In this document: piece after piece, positions 18,000-28,679 of the stretch
How the letters are laid out: each line of letters starts with the position of its first letter
Position numbering within the stretch: the first letter of the stretch is position 1
Source of the DNA: Pseudomonadota bacterium
GTDB taxonomy: Bacteria > Pseudomonadota > Gammaproteobacteria > Steroidobacterales > Steroidobacteraceae
Length of the DNA stretch: 64,000 bases
Direction of reading: 5' to 3'
NCBI GenBank assembly: GCA_016705325.1
Contig: JADIYJ010000013.1
Coordinates: 124,001-188,000 of the forward strand
The notes under the pieces: model-generated
Seen by the model: only the letters and a program-made list of their open reading frames with translations
Database searches by the model: none
Told to the model about the DNA's origin: nothing
Made by a program: the position numbers and the translations under genes

Positions 18000-19379
18000 T
18001 CAGCCGCGACCTCGCAACCTTCGCCAGGGTGAGCGGCGGTGTCCTGCATGGCGCCAATGCGGCGTTTGCGCGCGTCATCAGCGACTCGCGTGCACTGGAG
18101 CCGGGTGCGTTGTTCGTCGCGCTCCCGGGCGACCGCTTCGACGGTCACGACTTCGTCGCCGCTGCGACGGAGCGCGGCGCCGTGGGCGCGATCGTCAGCC
18201 GACCGGTCGATTGCGCGTTGCCGCAGGTCGTCGTCGCCGACACGCTGGCCGGTCTGGCCGCGTTCGCGAATGCCTGGCGCCGCTCGTTCGCCGGCGTCGT
18301 GGTCGGCATCACGGGCAGCAACGGCAAGACGACGGTCAAGGAAATGACCGGCGCGATCCTGTCCGGCCTCGGTCCGTGTCTCGTGACGCAGGGCAACCTC
18401 AACAACCACATCGGCGTGCCGCTCACGCTGTGCCGGCTCGAAGCCACGCATCGTTGCGCCGTCATCGAGATGGGCGCGAACCACCTCGGCGAAATCGCGC
18501 ACCTGGCCGCGATCGCCGAGCCGACGGTCGGCCTGGTGATCAACGCAGGCCAGGCGCACCTCGAAGGATTCGGCGGCATCGAGGGCGTCGCCACGGGCAA
18601 GGGCGAGATGTTCGAAGCGCTCGGGCCGGACGGCACGGCGGTGATCAACGCCGATGATCGCTTCGCCGCGTTCTGGCAGGGTCGCGCGCGCCGCGCCGGA
18701 TCGCGTTGTCACGTTCGGCCTGCGTGAACGTGCCGACGTGACGGCTCGCGACCTGCGCAGCCACCTCGGAGCGACGGGCTTCGTGACCACGTTCGAGCTG
18801 GTCACCACCTCCGGTACGCGAGCCATCGAACTGGGTCTTGCCGGCGAACACAACGTGATGAACGCGCTGGCCGCCACGGCGGCTGCGATGGCGGCCGGTG
18901 CCGGACTCGACGCCGTGCAGCGTGGCCTGCAGTCGATGCGGCCGGTCGCAGGCCGGCTCGAAGTCAAGCAGGCGCTGCGCGGCACGCGCCTGATCGACGA
19001 CGCCTATAACGCCAATCCCGGGTCGCTGCGCGTGGGCCTGCGAGCGCTGGCCGGCGTGCCGGGCGAGCGCTGGCTCGTCCTCGGTGAGATGGCCGAACTG
19101 GGCGGGGAAGGCGCGCACCTGCACGCGGAGATGGGCGCGCTCGCGCGCGAATGCGGCGTCACCCGGCTGCTTGCCGTCGGCGCGGGTGCGCAGCCGGCCG
19201 TGGAATCGTTCGGTCCCGGCGCCTCCTGGCATGCGAGCACGGACGCCCTGCTGTCGGCGCTGCTGCCCGAGCTGCACGACGGTCTCACGATCTACGTCAA
19301 GGGTTCGCGCGTGAATCGACTCGAGCGCGTGACCGCGGCCCTGGTGCCGGGTGGCACGGCGCAGGCAGGGGGGCACTAG
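17996..19379 (+). CDS. murF: UDP-MurNAc-pentapeptide synthetase MurF, broken by one frameshift
   Basis: MurF adds D-Ala-D-Ala to complete the peptidoglycan precursor. The N-terminal part carries DSRALEPGALFVALPGDRFDG and the P-loop TGSNGKTT (residues 106-113) and runs in frame to INADDRFAAFWQ. The rest (from DRVVTFGL through LAGEHNVMNALAA, DDAYNANPGSLR, YVKGSRVNRLE) is in the next frame. The shift lies around 18679-18699 in a run of alternating C and G and is corrected by removing one base. MurF is essential and everything else is conserved, so a sequence error is the best explanation. Confidence 0.9.
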
Positions 19380-20462
19380 ATGCTGCGCCACGTTGCCGCC
19401 TGGCTCTCCGACTACTACTCGGGCTTCCACGTCTTCCAGTACCTGACCCTGCGGGCGATCCTCGCGGCACTGACGGCGCTGGCGATCTCGCTGCTGGTCG
19501 GCCCGCGCATGATCCGCTGGCTTGCCGAATACCAGGTCGGCCAGCGCGTGCGGTCCGACGGTCCGCAGACGCACCTGAGCAAGGCCGGCACACCGACGAT
19601 GGGCGGTGCGCTGATTCTTGCGGCGATCGTCGCGGCGACGCTGCTGTGGGCCGATCTCGCCAATCGCTTCGTCTGGGTGGTGCTGCTGGTCACCATCGCC
19701 TTCGGCCTGATCGGGTTCTGGGACGATTACCTCAAGCTCGTCGTCGGCGATTCGCGCGGGTTGATCGCGCGCTACAAGTATTTCTGGCAGTCGTTCGCCG
19801 GGCTCGGCGCCGCGATCGTGCTGTACGTCACCGCGCAGTCGCCCGCCGACACGACGCTGTACGTGCCGTTTTTCAAGCACTTCGTCGTCCCGCTCGGCGT
19901 TCTCTTCATCCCGCTCACGTACTTCGTGATCGTCGGCTCGAGCAACGCGGTCAACCTGACCGACGGGCTCGACGGCCTCGCGATCATGCCGTCGGTGCTC
20001 GTCGCGGGTGCGCTCGGCGTGTTCGCGTACGCGTCGGGCAACGTCGTGTTTTCGAACTACCTCGGCATCCCGTACCTCGCCGGCGCAGGCGAGGTGCTGG
20101 TGATCTGTTCCGCGATCTTCGGCGCAGGCCTCGGGTTCCTGTGGTTCAACACGTATCCGGCGCAGGTGTTCATGGGCGACATCGGCGCACTGGCGCTCGG
20201 CGCCGCGCTCGGCGTCATCGCCGTCGTCGTCCGGCAGGAAATCGTGCTGTTCATCATGGGCGGCGTGTTCGTCATGGAGACGGTGTCGGTGATCCTGCAG
20301 GTGGCGTCGTTCAAGCTCCGCGGCAAGCGAATTTTCCGGATGGCGCCGATCCACCACCACTTCGAACTCAAGGGCTGGGCCGAACCGAAAGTCATCGTCC
20401 GCTTCTGGATCATCACCGTGATCCTCGTCCTGCTCGGCCTCGCGACACTCAAGCTCCGATGA
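19380..20462 (+). CDS. mraY: Phospho-N-acetylmuramoyl-pentapeptide transferase MraY
   Basis: Polytopic inner-membrane enzyme making lipid I from UDP-MurNAc-pentapeptide and undecaprenyl phosphate. The 360-residue protein has about ten membrane helices and the family signatures: [13 protein letters not shown] in the first cytoplasmic loop, [13 protein letters not shown] with the DD metal/substrate motif, [15 protein letters not shown], and [18 protein letters not shown] near the C terminus. The start codon abuts the murF stop, and the murD ATG overlaps its own stop. Confidence 0.96.
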   Translation: MLRHVAAWLSDYYSGFHVFQYLTLRAILAALTALAISLLVGPRMIRWLAEYQVGQRVRSDGPQTHLSKAGTPTMGGALILAAIVAATLLWADLANRFVWVVLLVTIAFGLIGFWDDYLKLVVGDSRGLIARYKYFWQSFAGLGAAIVLYVTAQSPADTTLYVPFFKHFVVPLGVLFIPLTYFVIVGSSNAVNLTDGLDGLAIMPSVLVAGALGVFAYASGNVVFSNYLGIPYLAGAGEVLVICSAIFGAGLGFLWFNTYPAQVFMGDIGALALGAALGVIAVVVRQEIVLFIMGGVFVMETVSVILQVASFKLRGKRIFRMAPIHHHFELKGWAEPKVIVRFWIITVILVLLGLATLKLR

Positions 20463-21816
20463 CTGGGACGCTCCACCCGCAGGTTCCGCTTGCCGCCGGC
20501 ACCCGCGCCCTGGTGCTGGGGCTCGGTCGCACCGGGCTTTCGGCTGCGCGCTACCTGGCCCGCAAGGGTCTCACGCTGCGGGTTGCGGACACGCGCGCGA
20601 ACCCGCCCGGCGCCGATGCGTTGCGCGCCGATGTCCCCGGCCGCTGAACTGCGGACGGGGGCGTTCGGCCCGTCGCTGCTCGACGACGTCGCGCAGGTGG
20701 TGATCTCTCCGGGCTTGTCCCTGCAGGAAGCGGTGGTGCAGGAGGCGCTCGAGCGCGGATTGCCGGTCGTGGGTGACATTGAGCTCTTCGCCCGTGAGGC
20801 ACGGGCGCCGATCGCCGCGATCACCGGCACCAACGGCAAGAGCACGGTGACGACCCTCGTGGCGGAGATCGCGAACGCCGGTGGCCGGCGCGCGGTGGCG
20901 GGCGGGAACCTCGGCGAACCCGGCGCTCGACCTGCTCGAGCGTCCCACGCCCGATCTCTACGTGCTCGAACTGTCGAGCTTCCAGCTCGAAACGACCCAC
21001 TCGCTGCGCACCGTGACGTCGACCGTGCTCAACGTCACGCCCGATCACATGGATCGGTACGCGAGTCTCGAAGCGTACGGCGCGGCGAAGGCTCGCATCT
21101 TCGACGGCTGCGGCGTGGCCGTGATCAACGCCGACGACCCGGTGGTGCGTGGCATGCCGCGCCCGGGCCAGTCCGTCGTGTCGTTCAGCCTCGAGTCACA
21201 CGCTGCCGACTACACGCTCGAGCACCGGCCTGCGCCGATGATCGTGCGCCGCGGTGAACCGTTGCTGCCGCTCGCCGCGATGCGACTGCAGGGCCTGCAC
21301 AACGCGGCCAACGCGATGGCAGCGCTTGCGCTGGCGGAAGCCCTCGATCTGCCGCTCGCGCCGGCACTCGATGCGCTTTGTGCATTCGCGGGCCTGCCGC
21401 ACCGCTCGCAGTGGGTCGCCGATGTCCGCGGTGTGCGCTACGTGAACGACTCGAAGGGCACGAACGTCGGTGCGACGCTCGCCGCCGTGCGGGGCCTGGC
21501 CGGCCCGCTGGTCGTCATCGCCGGCGGCGACGGCAAGAACCAGGATTTCTCGGAGCTGCGCGAGGCGTTCCGCGGCAAGGTCCGTCACGTCGTGCTGATC
21601 GGCCGCGATGCGCCGGCGCTCGCGGCCACGCTGGCCGGCGTCTGCGCCACGGAACGTGCCACCGACATGCCGGCTGCCGTGCGTGCGGCGCAGGCCGTCG
21701 CGCAACCGGGCGACACCGTGCTGCTCTCGCCGGCATGCGCGAGCCTCGACATGTTCCGCGACTACAGCCATCGCGGTGACGAATTCACCGCCACCGTCAG
21801 GAGTCTTGCTGCATGA
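20459..21816 (+). CDS. murD: UDP-MurNAc-L-alanine:D-glutamate ligase MurD, broken by two frameshifts
   Basis: MurD adds D-glutamate to the peptidoglycan precursor. The gene is conserved end to end but in three frames. The first ([22 protein letters not shown] to DALRADVP) shifts at the CCCC run 20635-20638. The second ([14 protein letters not shown], the P-loop GTNGKST, to GGNLGEP) shifts at the CCC run 20919-20921. The third ([23 protein letters not shown] to [20 protein letters not shown]) reaches the stop. Each break is repaired by removing a single C from a homopolymer, a typical base-calling error. MurD is essential, so a true pseudogene is unlikely. Confidence 0.9.
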
Positions 21817-23009
21817 GCGCGTCGGCTTCCACCGTCAACAGTTACGCGCGTTCGAGCGGCCAGCCGCGCCGCCTGCTGCTGGACCCGTGGATCATCGGCA
21901 CCGTGTGCGCGCTGCTGCTGATCGGACTGATCATGGTCGCGTCCGCCTCGATCGGCATCTCCGAGAAGGAGACCGGCGCGGCGTTCCACTACTTCACGCG
22001 CCAGCTGCTCTACGTGGCGCTGGGACTCGTGGCCTGCTGCGTCGGGCTGGCCGTGCCGACGCGCGTCTGGGACGAGTATTCGAAGTACCTGCTGGGCGGC
22101 GCGTTCCTGCTGCTGGTCGTCGTGCTGATTCCCGGCATCGGCTACGAGGTCAACGGCTCGCGGCGCTGGATCCGGCTCGGCTTCATGAATTTCCAGGTGT
22201 CCGAAGCGACGCGCGTGATGCTGCTGATGTACGTCGCCAGCTACGCCGTGCGCCGCTCGGACGAACTGCGCAGCGATTTCAGGTCGTTCATGGTGCCGGT
22301 CGGCGTGCTCGCCGCTGCCGCCTTGCTGCTGCTCGGCGAGCCGGATTTCGGCGCCGCCACGGTGCTGTTCGCGACCGGCCTCGGCGTGCTGTTCCTGGCC
22401 GGCGCGCGCATCGTGCACCTGCTCGTGCCGGTCGTCGCCGGCTCCATCGGCCTCGCGGCGCTCGCCGTCGTCTCGCCTTACCGGTTGCGCCGGCTGACAG
22501 GCTTTCTCGATCCCTGGGGCGATCCGTTCGACAGCGGCTTCCAGCTGGTGCAGTCGCTGATCGCGATCGGCCGCGGCGAATGGCTCGGTGTCGGTCTCGG
22601 CGCGAGCGTACAGAAGCTCTTTTACCTGCCCGAAGCCCACACGGACTTCGTCTTCGCCGTGCTGGCGGAGGAGTTCGGCTTCCTCGGCGTCACGGTCGTC
22701 GTCGGCCTGTTCGCGTTGCTCGTGACCCGCGCGCTCATGATCTCGCGCGAAGCCGCGCAGGCCGGGCAGGCGTACCAGTCGTACGTGGCGGCGGCCATCG
22801 GCATCTGGCTGGGCCTGCAGGCATTCGTGAACATCGGCGTGAACATGGGCCTGTTGCCGACCAAGGGCCTCACGCTGCCGCTGTTGTCCTACGGCGGCAG
22901 CAGCATGCTGGTGACGCTCGGCTGGATCGGCGTGCTGCTGCGCATCCACCACGACACGCAGGCCACCGGACGCGTGCGCGTCGCACCGCGCGAGGCCCGT
23001 CGCAGATGA
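21813..23009 (+). CDS. ftsW: Peptidoglycan glycosyltransferase FtsW (SEDS family)
   Basis: Polytopic septal glycan polymerase acting with FtsI. The 398-residue protein has about ten membrane helices and SEDS signatures: GSRRWIRLGFMNFQVSEATR, LLGEPDFGAATVLF with the catalytic aspartate in the DFG-like segment, and SYGGSSMLVTLGWIGVLLRI near the C terminus. The start ATG overlaps the murD stop, and the stop overlaps the murG start. Length and order are standard. Confidence 0.95.
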   Translation: MSASASTVNSYARSSGQPRRLLLDPWIIGTVCALLLIGLIMVASASIGISEKETGAAFHYFTRQLLYVALGLVACCVGLAVPTRVWDEYSKYLLGGAFLLLVVVLIPGIGYEVNGSRRWIRLGFMNFQVSEATRVMLLMYVASYAVRRSDELRSDFRSFMVPVGVLAAAALLLLGEPDFGAATVLFATGLGVLFLAGARIVHLLVPVVAGSIGLAALAVVSPYRLRRLTGFLDPWGDPFDSGFQLVQSLIAIGRGEWLGVGLGASVQKLFYLPEAHTDFVFAVLAEEFGFLGVTVVVGLFALLVTRALMISREAAQAGQAYQSYVAAAIGIWLGLQAFVNIGVNMGLLPTKGLTLPLLSYGGSSMLVTLGWIGVLLRIHHDTQATGRVRVAPREARRR

Positions 23010-24097
23010 CGCGCAAGGTCGCACTGGTCATGGCAGGCGGCACGGGCGGACACGTCTTCCCGGCGCTCGCGACGGCGCGGGTGCTGCAGCGCCGCGGCTA
23101 TGACATCGTCTGGCTCGGCACGCAGCAAGGCATCGAGGCGCGCCTCGTGCCGGCCGCAGGCATTCCAGTCGAATGGCTGAGCGTGAGCGGGCTCCGTGGC
23201 AAGGGGGCAGCGACACTGCTGGCGGCTCCGTTCCGACTGCTGGTCGCCATCAGCCAGGCAATGCGCGCGATCCGCAGGCATCAACCCAGGGTCGTGCTCG
23301 GTGCGGGTGGCTTCGCCTCGGGCCCGGGTGGCATCGCGGCGTGGCTGCTCGGCCGGCCGCTCGTCGTGCACGAGCAGAACGCCGTCGCGGGTCTCACCAA
23401 TCGCGTACTCGCGCGCCTCGCGCGGCGCGTGCTGGAAGGATTTCCGAACAGTTTCGGCAGCGGCGTGCAGGCCGAGCGCGTCGGCAACCCGGTGCGTCCG
23501 GAGATCGTCGCCATCGCTCCGCCCGCGCGTCGTTACGCCGGTCGCGAAGGTGCCATACGCCTGCTCGTGTTCGGCGGCAGCCAGGGTGCTGCGCGCCTGA
23601 ACGCCGTGCTGCCGGCTGCGATCGGCGAGCTGCCGGTGGCGCTGCGGCCCGCCGTGCTGCACCAGACCGGCAAGCACAACTTCGAGGAAACCGTGCAGGC
23701 GTATCGCTCGCGCGGCATCGAAGCCGACGTGCGGCCCTTCATCGACGACATGGCGAGCGCCTACGGCTGGGCCGACCTCGCCGTGTGTCGCTCCGGTGCG
23801 CTGACAGTGACCGAACTCGCGGCGGCCGGCGTGCCTGCCATCCTCGTGCCGTTCCCGGCCGCGGTCGACGACCACCAGACCCGCAACGCGCAGTACGCCG
23901 TGCAGGCAGGCGCCGCGAAACTCCTGCCCGAGGGCGACCTGACCCCGATCTCGCTGGCCGCGCTGTTGCGCGCGCTGCTCGAGGCGGGACGCCCGCTGCT
24001 CTCGCGCATGGCCGTGGCGGCGCGCGCGAGCGCCATCGTCGACGCGGACGAACGGCTGGCCGACGCCTGCCTGCAGGCGGCGGGGGAGGCGGCATGA
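23006..24097 (+). CDS. murG: Lipid II synthase MurG (UDP-GlcNAc transferase)
   Basis: Peripheral inner-membrane GT28 glycosyltransferase that adds GlcNAc to lipid I. The 363-residue protein shows the N-terminal glycine loop [40 protein letters not shown], the second loop [12 protein letters not shown], and the UDP-binding [24 protein letters not shown]. All three glycine-rich loops are intact. The gene overlaps ftsW and murC by four bases each. Confidence 0.96.
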   Translation: MTRKVALVMAGGTGGHVFPALATARVLQRRGYDIVWLGTQQGIEARLVPAAGIPVEWLSVSGLRGKGAATLLAAPFRLLVAISQAMRAIRRHQPRVVLGAGGFASGPGGIAAWLLGRPLVVHEQNAVAGLTNRVLARLARRVLEGFPNSFGSGVQAERVGNPVRPEIVAIAPPARRYAGREGAIRLLVFGGSQGAARLNAVLPAAIGELPVALRPAVLHQTGKHNFEETVQAYRSRGIEADVRPFIDDMASAYGWADLAVCRSGALTVTELAAAGVPAILVPFPAAVDDHQTRNAQYAVQAGAAKLLPEGDLTPISLAALLRALLEAGRPLLSRMAVAARASAIVDADERLADACLQAAGEAA

Positions 24098-25521
24098 AGG
24101 ACCGCATGCGGCGGATCCACACGATCCACTTCGTCGGTATCGGCGGCAGTGGCATGTCGGGCATCGCTGAAGTGCTGCTGAACCTCGGCTACGCCGTGCA
24201 GGGCTCCGACCTGAAGCAGGGTGAGTCCACCGAGCGCCTGCAACAGCTCGGCGCGCGCGTGCTGATCGGCCACCGCGCCGGCAACGTCGACGGCGCCGAC
24301 GTGGTCGTGGTTTCGAGCGCGATCGACGCCGCGAACCCCGAAGTGGCGCGCGCACTGGCCGGGCGCATTCCAGTCGTGCAGCGCGCCGAGATGCTCGGCG
24401 AACTGATGCGCTTCCGCTATTCGATCGCGGTGGCCGGCACCCACGGCAAGACCACCACGACGAGCCTGATGGCGAGCGTGCTGGCCGAAGGCGGCACGGA
24501 CCCCACGTTCGTCATTGGCGGGCGGCTGAAGAGCGCGGCCAGCAATGCGCGTCTCGGGGCCGGCGAGTTCCTGGTCGCCGAGGCCGACGAGAGTGACGCG
24601 TCGTTCACGCACCTGCAGCCGATGATCGCGATCGTCACCAACGTCGACGCCGACCACCTCGGCACGCACGGCGGCGATTTCGAGAAGCTGAAGCTCAGCT
24701 TCGTCGAGTTCCTGCACAACCTGCCGTTTTACGGGCTCGCGGTCGTCTGCAACGACGATGCGAACGCGCGCGCGCTCATTCCCAGCATCGCGCGCCCTTA
24801 CCTGACCTACGGTTTCGACGAATCCGCCGATGTGCGCGCGGTGGACGTCGAGCGACTCGCGGGCCAGTCGAAGTTCATGGTGCTGCGCCCCGGCGGCGCG
24901 CTGCCGTTGCCGATCACGTTGAACCTGCCCGGCCGCCACAACGTGCTGAACGCCCTGGCGGTGATTTCCGTCGCGACCGAGCTCGAGATCGACGATGCCG
25001 CCATCCAGCGCGCGCTGGCAGGATTCCAGGGCATCGAACGTCGCCTGCAGTGGATCGCCGACGTCGACCTCGACGCCGGCAGGGTCACGATCGTGGACGA
25101 CTACGGCCATCACCCGACCGAGATCGCCGCCACCGTCGAAGCCGTGCGCCAGGGCTGGCCGGGACGTCGCGTCGTGCTGGTCTTCCAGCCGCACCGTTAC
25201 ACGCGCACACGCGATCTGCTCGACGAGTTCGCGCAGGTGCTCGCCGATGCCGACGCACTCGTCGTGGCCGAGGTGTACGCGGCGGGCGAAGCGCCGATCC
25301 CCGGCGCCGACGGCAAGTCGCTCTGCCGCGCGATCCGCACGCGCGGCCGCGTGGAACCCGTGCTGCTCAAGACGCTGGAAGAACTGCCGGACGCGCTGGC
25401 CGGCATCGTGCGTGCGGGCGACGTAGTGCTGACGATGGGCGCCGGGCACATCGGCGCCGTCGCCAGCGAACTGCCGCGCACGCTGCCGGCTGCAGTCGCG
25501 ATGCGAGGCCAACGCTCATGA
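24094..25521 (+). CDS. murC: UDP-MurNAc:L-alanine ligase MurC
   Basis: First amino-acid-adding ligase of peptidoglycan synthesis. The 475-residue protein starts with the glycine-rich UDP-binding strand [17 protein letters not shown] and carries the ATP loop AGTHGKTT (residues 114-121), the metal/ADP region EADESDASF and [10 protein letters not shown], and the C-terminal [10 protein letters not shown] and FQPHRYTRT motifs. No murB follows; the next gene is ddl, so MurB must be encoded elsewhere. Confidence 0.96.
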   Translation: MKDRMRRIHTIHFVGIGGSGMSGIAEVLLNLGYAVQGSDLKQGESTERLQQLGARVLIGHRAGNVDGADVVVVSSAIDAANPEVARALAGRIPVVQRAEMLGELMRFRYSIAVAGTHGKTTTTSLMASVLAEGGTDPTFVIGGRLKSAASNARLGAGEFLVAEADESDASFTHLQPMIAIVTNVDADHLGTHGGDFEKLKLSFVEFLHNLPFYGLAVVCNDDANARALIPSIARPYLTYGFDESADVRAVDVERLAGQSKFMVLRPGGALPLPITLNLPGRHNVLNALAVISVATELEIDDAAIQRALAGFQGIERRLQWIADVDLDAGRVTIVDDYGHHPTEIAATVEAVRQGWPGRRVVLVFQPHRYTRTRDLLDEFAQVLADADALVVAEVYAAGEAPIPGADGKSLCRAIRTRGRVEPVLLKTLEELPDALAGIVRAGDVVLTMGAGHIGAVASELPRTLPAAVAMRGQRS

Positions 25522-26483
25522 CTTCGCCCATGCTCATCCAGGATCCCGCCCGGTTCGGCCGCGTCGCCGTGCTGCTCGGCGGCACGTCGTCCGAACGCGA
25601 GGTGTCGCTCGACTCGGGCCGCAACGTGCTGGCAGCGCTGCGGCGCCGCGGCGTCGACGCCACGGCCGTCGACGGCATTCCTGCACTGGTCGCTGCGCTG
25701 AACGCGCCGGGCGGCCGCCAGTTCGATCGCGTCTTCAACATCCTGCACGGCAACCGTGGCGGTGGCGAAGACGGCGTCCTGCAGGGGCTGCTCGAAGCGC
25801 TGGGCGTGCCCTACACCGGCTCGGGCGTGCTCGGGTCCGCGCTCGGCATGGACAAGATCCGCACCAAGCAGGTGTGGCTCGCGCTCGGCCTGCCGACGCC
25901 GGCCTACGTCAACCTGCAGCGCGGCGAAGACGTCGTCGCGGCGGCCCACAAGCTGGGCCTGCCGGTGATCGTCAAGCCGGCGTGCGAAGGCTCGAGCGTC
26001 GGCATCACGCGCTGCTTCAAGGATGCGGACCTCGTGGCGGCCGTCGAACTGGCGGCGCGTTACGAAGGCTCGTTGCTGGTCGAGCAGCTGATCCAGGGCG
26101 AGGAGTACACGGTCGGCGTGCTCGGGCTCGAAGCGCTGCCCTCGATCCGGATCGTGCCGGCCGGCGAGTACTACGACTACCACGCGAAGTACGTCGCCGA
26201 GGACACGCAGTACCTGTGCCCGGGCATGACGGGGGCCGCGGAGCAGGAACTTGCGGGTCTCACCCTCGCGGCGTTCTTTGCCGTCGGCTGCAGCGGCTGG
26301 GGCCGCGTCGATTTCATGCGCGACCGTGCGGGCAAGCCGTGGCTGCTCGAGGTGAACACGGCGCCGGGCATGACCAGTCATTCACTGGTGCCGAAGGCGG
26401 CACGCCAGCGCGGGATCGAATTCGACGAACTCGTCTGGCGGGTCCTCGAAACGAGCTGCCGCGACCAGGAGGGGCGTCGATGA
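25518..26483 (+). CDS. ddl: D-alanine-D-alanine ligase
   Basis: ATP-grasp enzyme that makes the D-Ala-D-Ala dipeptide used by MurF. The 321-residue protein shows [19 protein letters not shown] at the start, [31 protein letters not shown], the nucleotide loop [11 protein letters not shown], and [33 protein letters not shown] with the metal-binding and substrate residues. In place of the very common HGxxGEDG it reads [10 protein letters not shown], one residue longer. Its start overlaps the murC stop. Confidence 0.94.
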   Translation: MTSPMLIQDPARFGRVAVLLGGTSSEREVSLDSGRNVLAALRRRGVDATAVDGIPALVAALNAPGGRQFDRVFNILHGNRGGGEDGVLQGLLEALGVPYTGSGVLGSALGMDKIRTKQVWLALGLPTPAYVNLQRGEDVVAAAHKLGLPVIVKPACEGSSVGITRCFKDADLVAAVELAARYEGSLLVEQLIQGEEYTVGVLGLEALPSIRIVPAGEYYDYHAKYVAEDTQYLCPGMTGAAEQELAGLTLAAFFAVGCSGWGRVDFMRDRAGKPWLLEVNTAPGMTSHSLVPKAARQRGIEFDELVWRVLETSCRDQEGRR

Positions 26484-27277
26484 AACTGCCGTTCGGCAAG
26501 AAGCAGCGCAAGCAGGCGACCCGCCCCGAGCCCAGGTGGTGGGAGCGCCTCGACTGGAGCGCGATCGGCACCACGGCCGCCATCGCCGCCGGCTGCGCCG
26601 TCGTGGCGCTGCTGCTGATCTTTGCGCTGGACCGTCCGGTGCGCCGGGTCCTGCTCGAAGGCACCTTCCAGCGTGTCTCGCCGCCGGAAATCGAGAGCGC
26701 CGTCGCCGAGGTCGCGCAGGGCGGCCTGGCCTCGGTCGACCTCGAGCGCATCCGCAAGCGTGTCGAGTCGACCGACTGGGTGGACAGCGCGGTCGTGACC
26801 CGTGTCTGGCCGGATGCAATCCGCGTCGTGGTCAACGAAGAGGTGGCGGCGGCGCGGTGGAACGACGCCGGGCTGCTGAACGCGCGCGGCGAGCTCTTCA
26901 TCCGCAACGCACGCTACGTGCCGCCGGAATTGCCGCTGCTCGAAGGCCCGGAAGGCAGCGAGTCGCAGGTTGCGCAACTGTACATCGATGCCCAGGGCCG
27001 CCTGCTCGAATCAGGACTGCGCCTCACGGGCGTCCGGCTCGACGACCGCGGCGCGTGGGAACTCGAGCTGGCGGATGGCCTGCAGGTCAGGCTCGGCCGG
27101 CAGGACGTCAAGGAACGCCTCGAACGCTTCATTCGACTCGCGAGCCCGACGGTGGCGAAGCGGGTCGCGGAGATCAATTACGTGGACATGCGCTACACGA
27201 ACGGCTTCAGCGTGGGCTGGAACGCCCGTTCCGCACTGGCCGTCGCCCCGCGGGAGGACGCGACACCCGATGCCTAG
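26480..27277 (+). CDS. ftsQ: Cell division protein FtsQ
   Basis: Bitopic divisome scaffold that links early and late division proteins and binds FtsB/FtsL. The 265-residue protein has a basic cytoplasmic tail, one membrane helix (about residues 33-53), a POTRA domain ([24 protein letters not shown] to [22 protein letters not shown]) and a beta domain ending [22 protein letters not shown] ribosome site precedes the start. The end overlaps ftsA by eight bases. Confidence 0.94.
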   Translation: MKLPFGKKQRKQATRPEPRWWERLDWSAIGTTAAIAAGCAVVALLLIFALDRPVRRVLLEGTFQRVSPPEIESAVAEVAQGGLASVDLERIRKRVESTDWVDSAVVTRVWPDAIRVVVNEEVAAARWNDAGLLNARGELFIRNARYVPPELPLLEGPEGSESQVAQLYIDAQGRLLESGLRLTGVRLDDRGAWELELADGLQVRLGRQDVKERLERFIRLASPTVAKRVAEINYVDMRYTNGFSVGWNARSALAVAPREDATPDA

Positions 27278-28610
27278 AAAGCCCGAAAGAAACCTGCTGG
27301 TCGGACTCGACATCGGCACGTCGAAAGTCGTCGCCATCGTCGGCGAGCTCACCGCGGACGGCACGATCGACGTGGTGGGCGTGGGCTCGCACCCTTCGCG
27401 CGGGTTGAAGCGCGGCGTCGTCGTCAACATCGACTCGACGGTGCAGTCGATCCAGCGCGCGGTCGAGGAAGCCGAGCTGATGGCCGGTTGCCAGATTCAT
27501 TCCGTGTTCGCCGGCATCGCCGGCAGCCACGTGCGCAGCCTGAATTCCCACGGCATCGTTGCGATCCGCGACAAGGAGGTCACGCAGAGCGACGTCGAGC
27601 GCGTGATCGACGCGGCGCGCGCCGTGGCGATTCCCGCGGACCAGAAGATCCTGCACATCCTGCCGCAGGAATTCATCATCGACGCGCAGGACGGCATCCG
27701 CGAGCCCGTCGGCATGTCGGGCGTGCGGCTCGAAGCGAAGGTCCACATCGTGACCGGCGCGGAAAGCGCTGCGCAGAACATCGTCAAGTGCGTGCAGCGC
27801 TGCGGCCTCGAGGTCGAGGACATCGTGCTCGAACAGCTGGCGTCGAGCTACGCCGTGCTGGCCGACGACGAGAAGGAACTCGGCGTCTGCCTGATCGACA
27901 TCGGCGGTGGCACCACCGACGTGGCGGTCTTCGCGGGCGGCGCGATCCGGCATACCGCCGTCATCCCGATCGCGGGCGACCTCGTCACCAACGACATCGC
28001 CCAGAGCCTGCGCACGCCGACGCATCATGCCGAGGAACTCAAGGTGAAGTACGCGTGCGCGCTGTCGCAGCTCGCGAATGCGGACGAGACCATCGAGGTG
28101 CCGAGCGTGGGCGATCGGCCGGCACGGCGGCTCGCGCGGCAGACGCTCGCGAGCGTCGTCGAGGCGCGCTACGAGGAAATCTTCGTGCTCGTGCGCGACG
28201 AACTCGCGCGGTCTGATTACCACGACAAGATCGCCGCCGGCATCGTCCTCACCGGCGGCAGCGCGAAAATGGACGGCGTCATCGAACTGGCCGAGGAGAT
28301 TTTCCACGCGCCGGTGCGGCTCGGCCTGCCCCAGGGCGTAAGCGGGCTGGTGGACGTCGTGCGCAATCCGATTCATTCCACCGGCGTCGGGCTGCTGCTG
28401 TTCGGCCGCAGCACGCGCCACGTGCATCCACGGTCGCATGGCGGGATGGGCCCGCGCAAGACGCTCCAGCGCATGCGGGACTGGTTCAAGGGGAACTTTG
28501 GGGAGGAAGGGGAGGAAGGGCAGGAAGGGGAGGAAGGGGAGGAAGGGGAGGAAGGGGCAGGAAGGGCAGGAAGGGCAGGAAGGGAAAACAGGTTTTTTGG
28601 GGCGCGGTAA
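27270..28610 (+). CDS. ftsA: Cell division protein FtsA with a repeat-encoded C-terminal extension
   Basis: Actin-fold ATPase that anchors FtsZ to the membrane. Canonical parts are intact: LLVGLDIGTSKVVAIVGEL (phosphate 1), the 1C domain, DIGGGTTDVAVF (phosphate 2), and GIVLTGGSAKMDGV. The membrane-targeting amphipathic helix LQRMRDWFKGNF, normally the C terminus, is here followed by about 36 extra residues (repeating EEG, then AGR units) encoded by a 9-bp tandem repeat. A tail there could interfere with or modulate membrane binding. An extra G inside the array changes the repeat frame, so the exact C terminus is uncertain. Confidence 0.94.
   Translation: MPRKPERNLLVGLDIGTSKVVAIVGELTADGTIDVVGVGSHPSRGLKRGVVVNIDSTVQSIQRAVEEAELMAGCQIHSVFAGIAGSHVRSLNSHGIVAIRDKEVTQSDVERVIDAARAVAIPADQKILHILPQEFIIDAQDGIREPVGMSGVRLEAKVHIVTGAESAAQNIVKCVQRCGLEVEDIVLEQLASSYAVLADDEKELGVCLIDIGGGTTDVAVFAGGAIRHTAVIPIAGDLVTNDIAQSLRTPTHHAEELKVKYACALSQLANADETIEVPSVGDRPARRLARQTLASVVEARYEEIFVLVRDELARSDYHDKIAAGIVLTGGSAKMDGVIELAEEIFHAPVRLGLPQGVSGLVDVVRNPIHSTGVGLLLFGRSTRHVHPRSHGGMGPRKTLQRMRDWFKGNFGEEGEEGQEGEEGEEGEEGAGRAGRAGRENRFFGAR
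28501..28582 (+). repeat. 9-bp minisatellite at the 3' end of ftsA
   Basis: About nine tandem units of GG[G/C]AGGAAG. Units 1-6 read EEG (one reads QEG). One unit has an extra G (28555-28558 region), after which the units read AGR. The strand is almost purely purine. Such arrays change length by slippage. Confidence 0.9.
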
Positions 28611-28630
28611 AGGCTGCCGCGCCAGCCAAC

Positions 28631-28658
28631 AGTCACTAGTCACTAATCACTAGTCATT
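28631..28658. repeat. Four-unit heptamer array between ftsA and ftsZ
   Basis: AGTCACT, AGTCACT, AATCACT and AGTCATT are four head-to-tail 7-base units, ending 21 bases before the ftsZ start codon. They belong to the same sequence family as the arrays after lpxC (39055-39155) and before secA (40512-40676). Confidence 0.8.
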
Positions 28659-28679
28659 TCTTAACGGAGCAGCACACCC

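Noticed and set aside
20459..21816. Programmed ribosomal frameshifting in murD or murF
   Set aside because: No slippery heptamer or dedicated stimulatory structure is seen, and each break is repaired by a one-base change at a homopolymer or CG run.
28613..28679. A small gene between ftsA and ftsZ
   Set aside because: The region is repeat sequence plus the ftsZ ribosome site.
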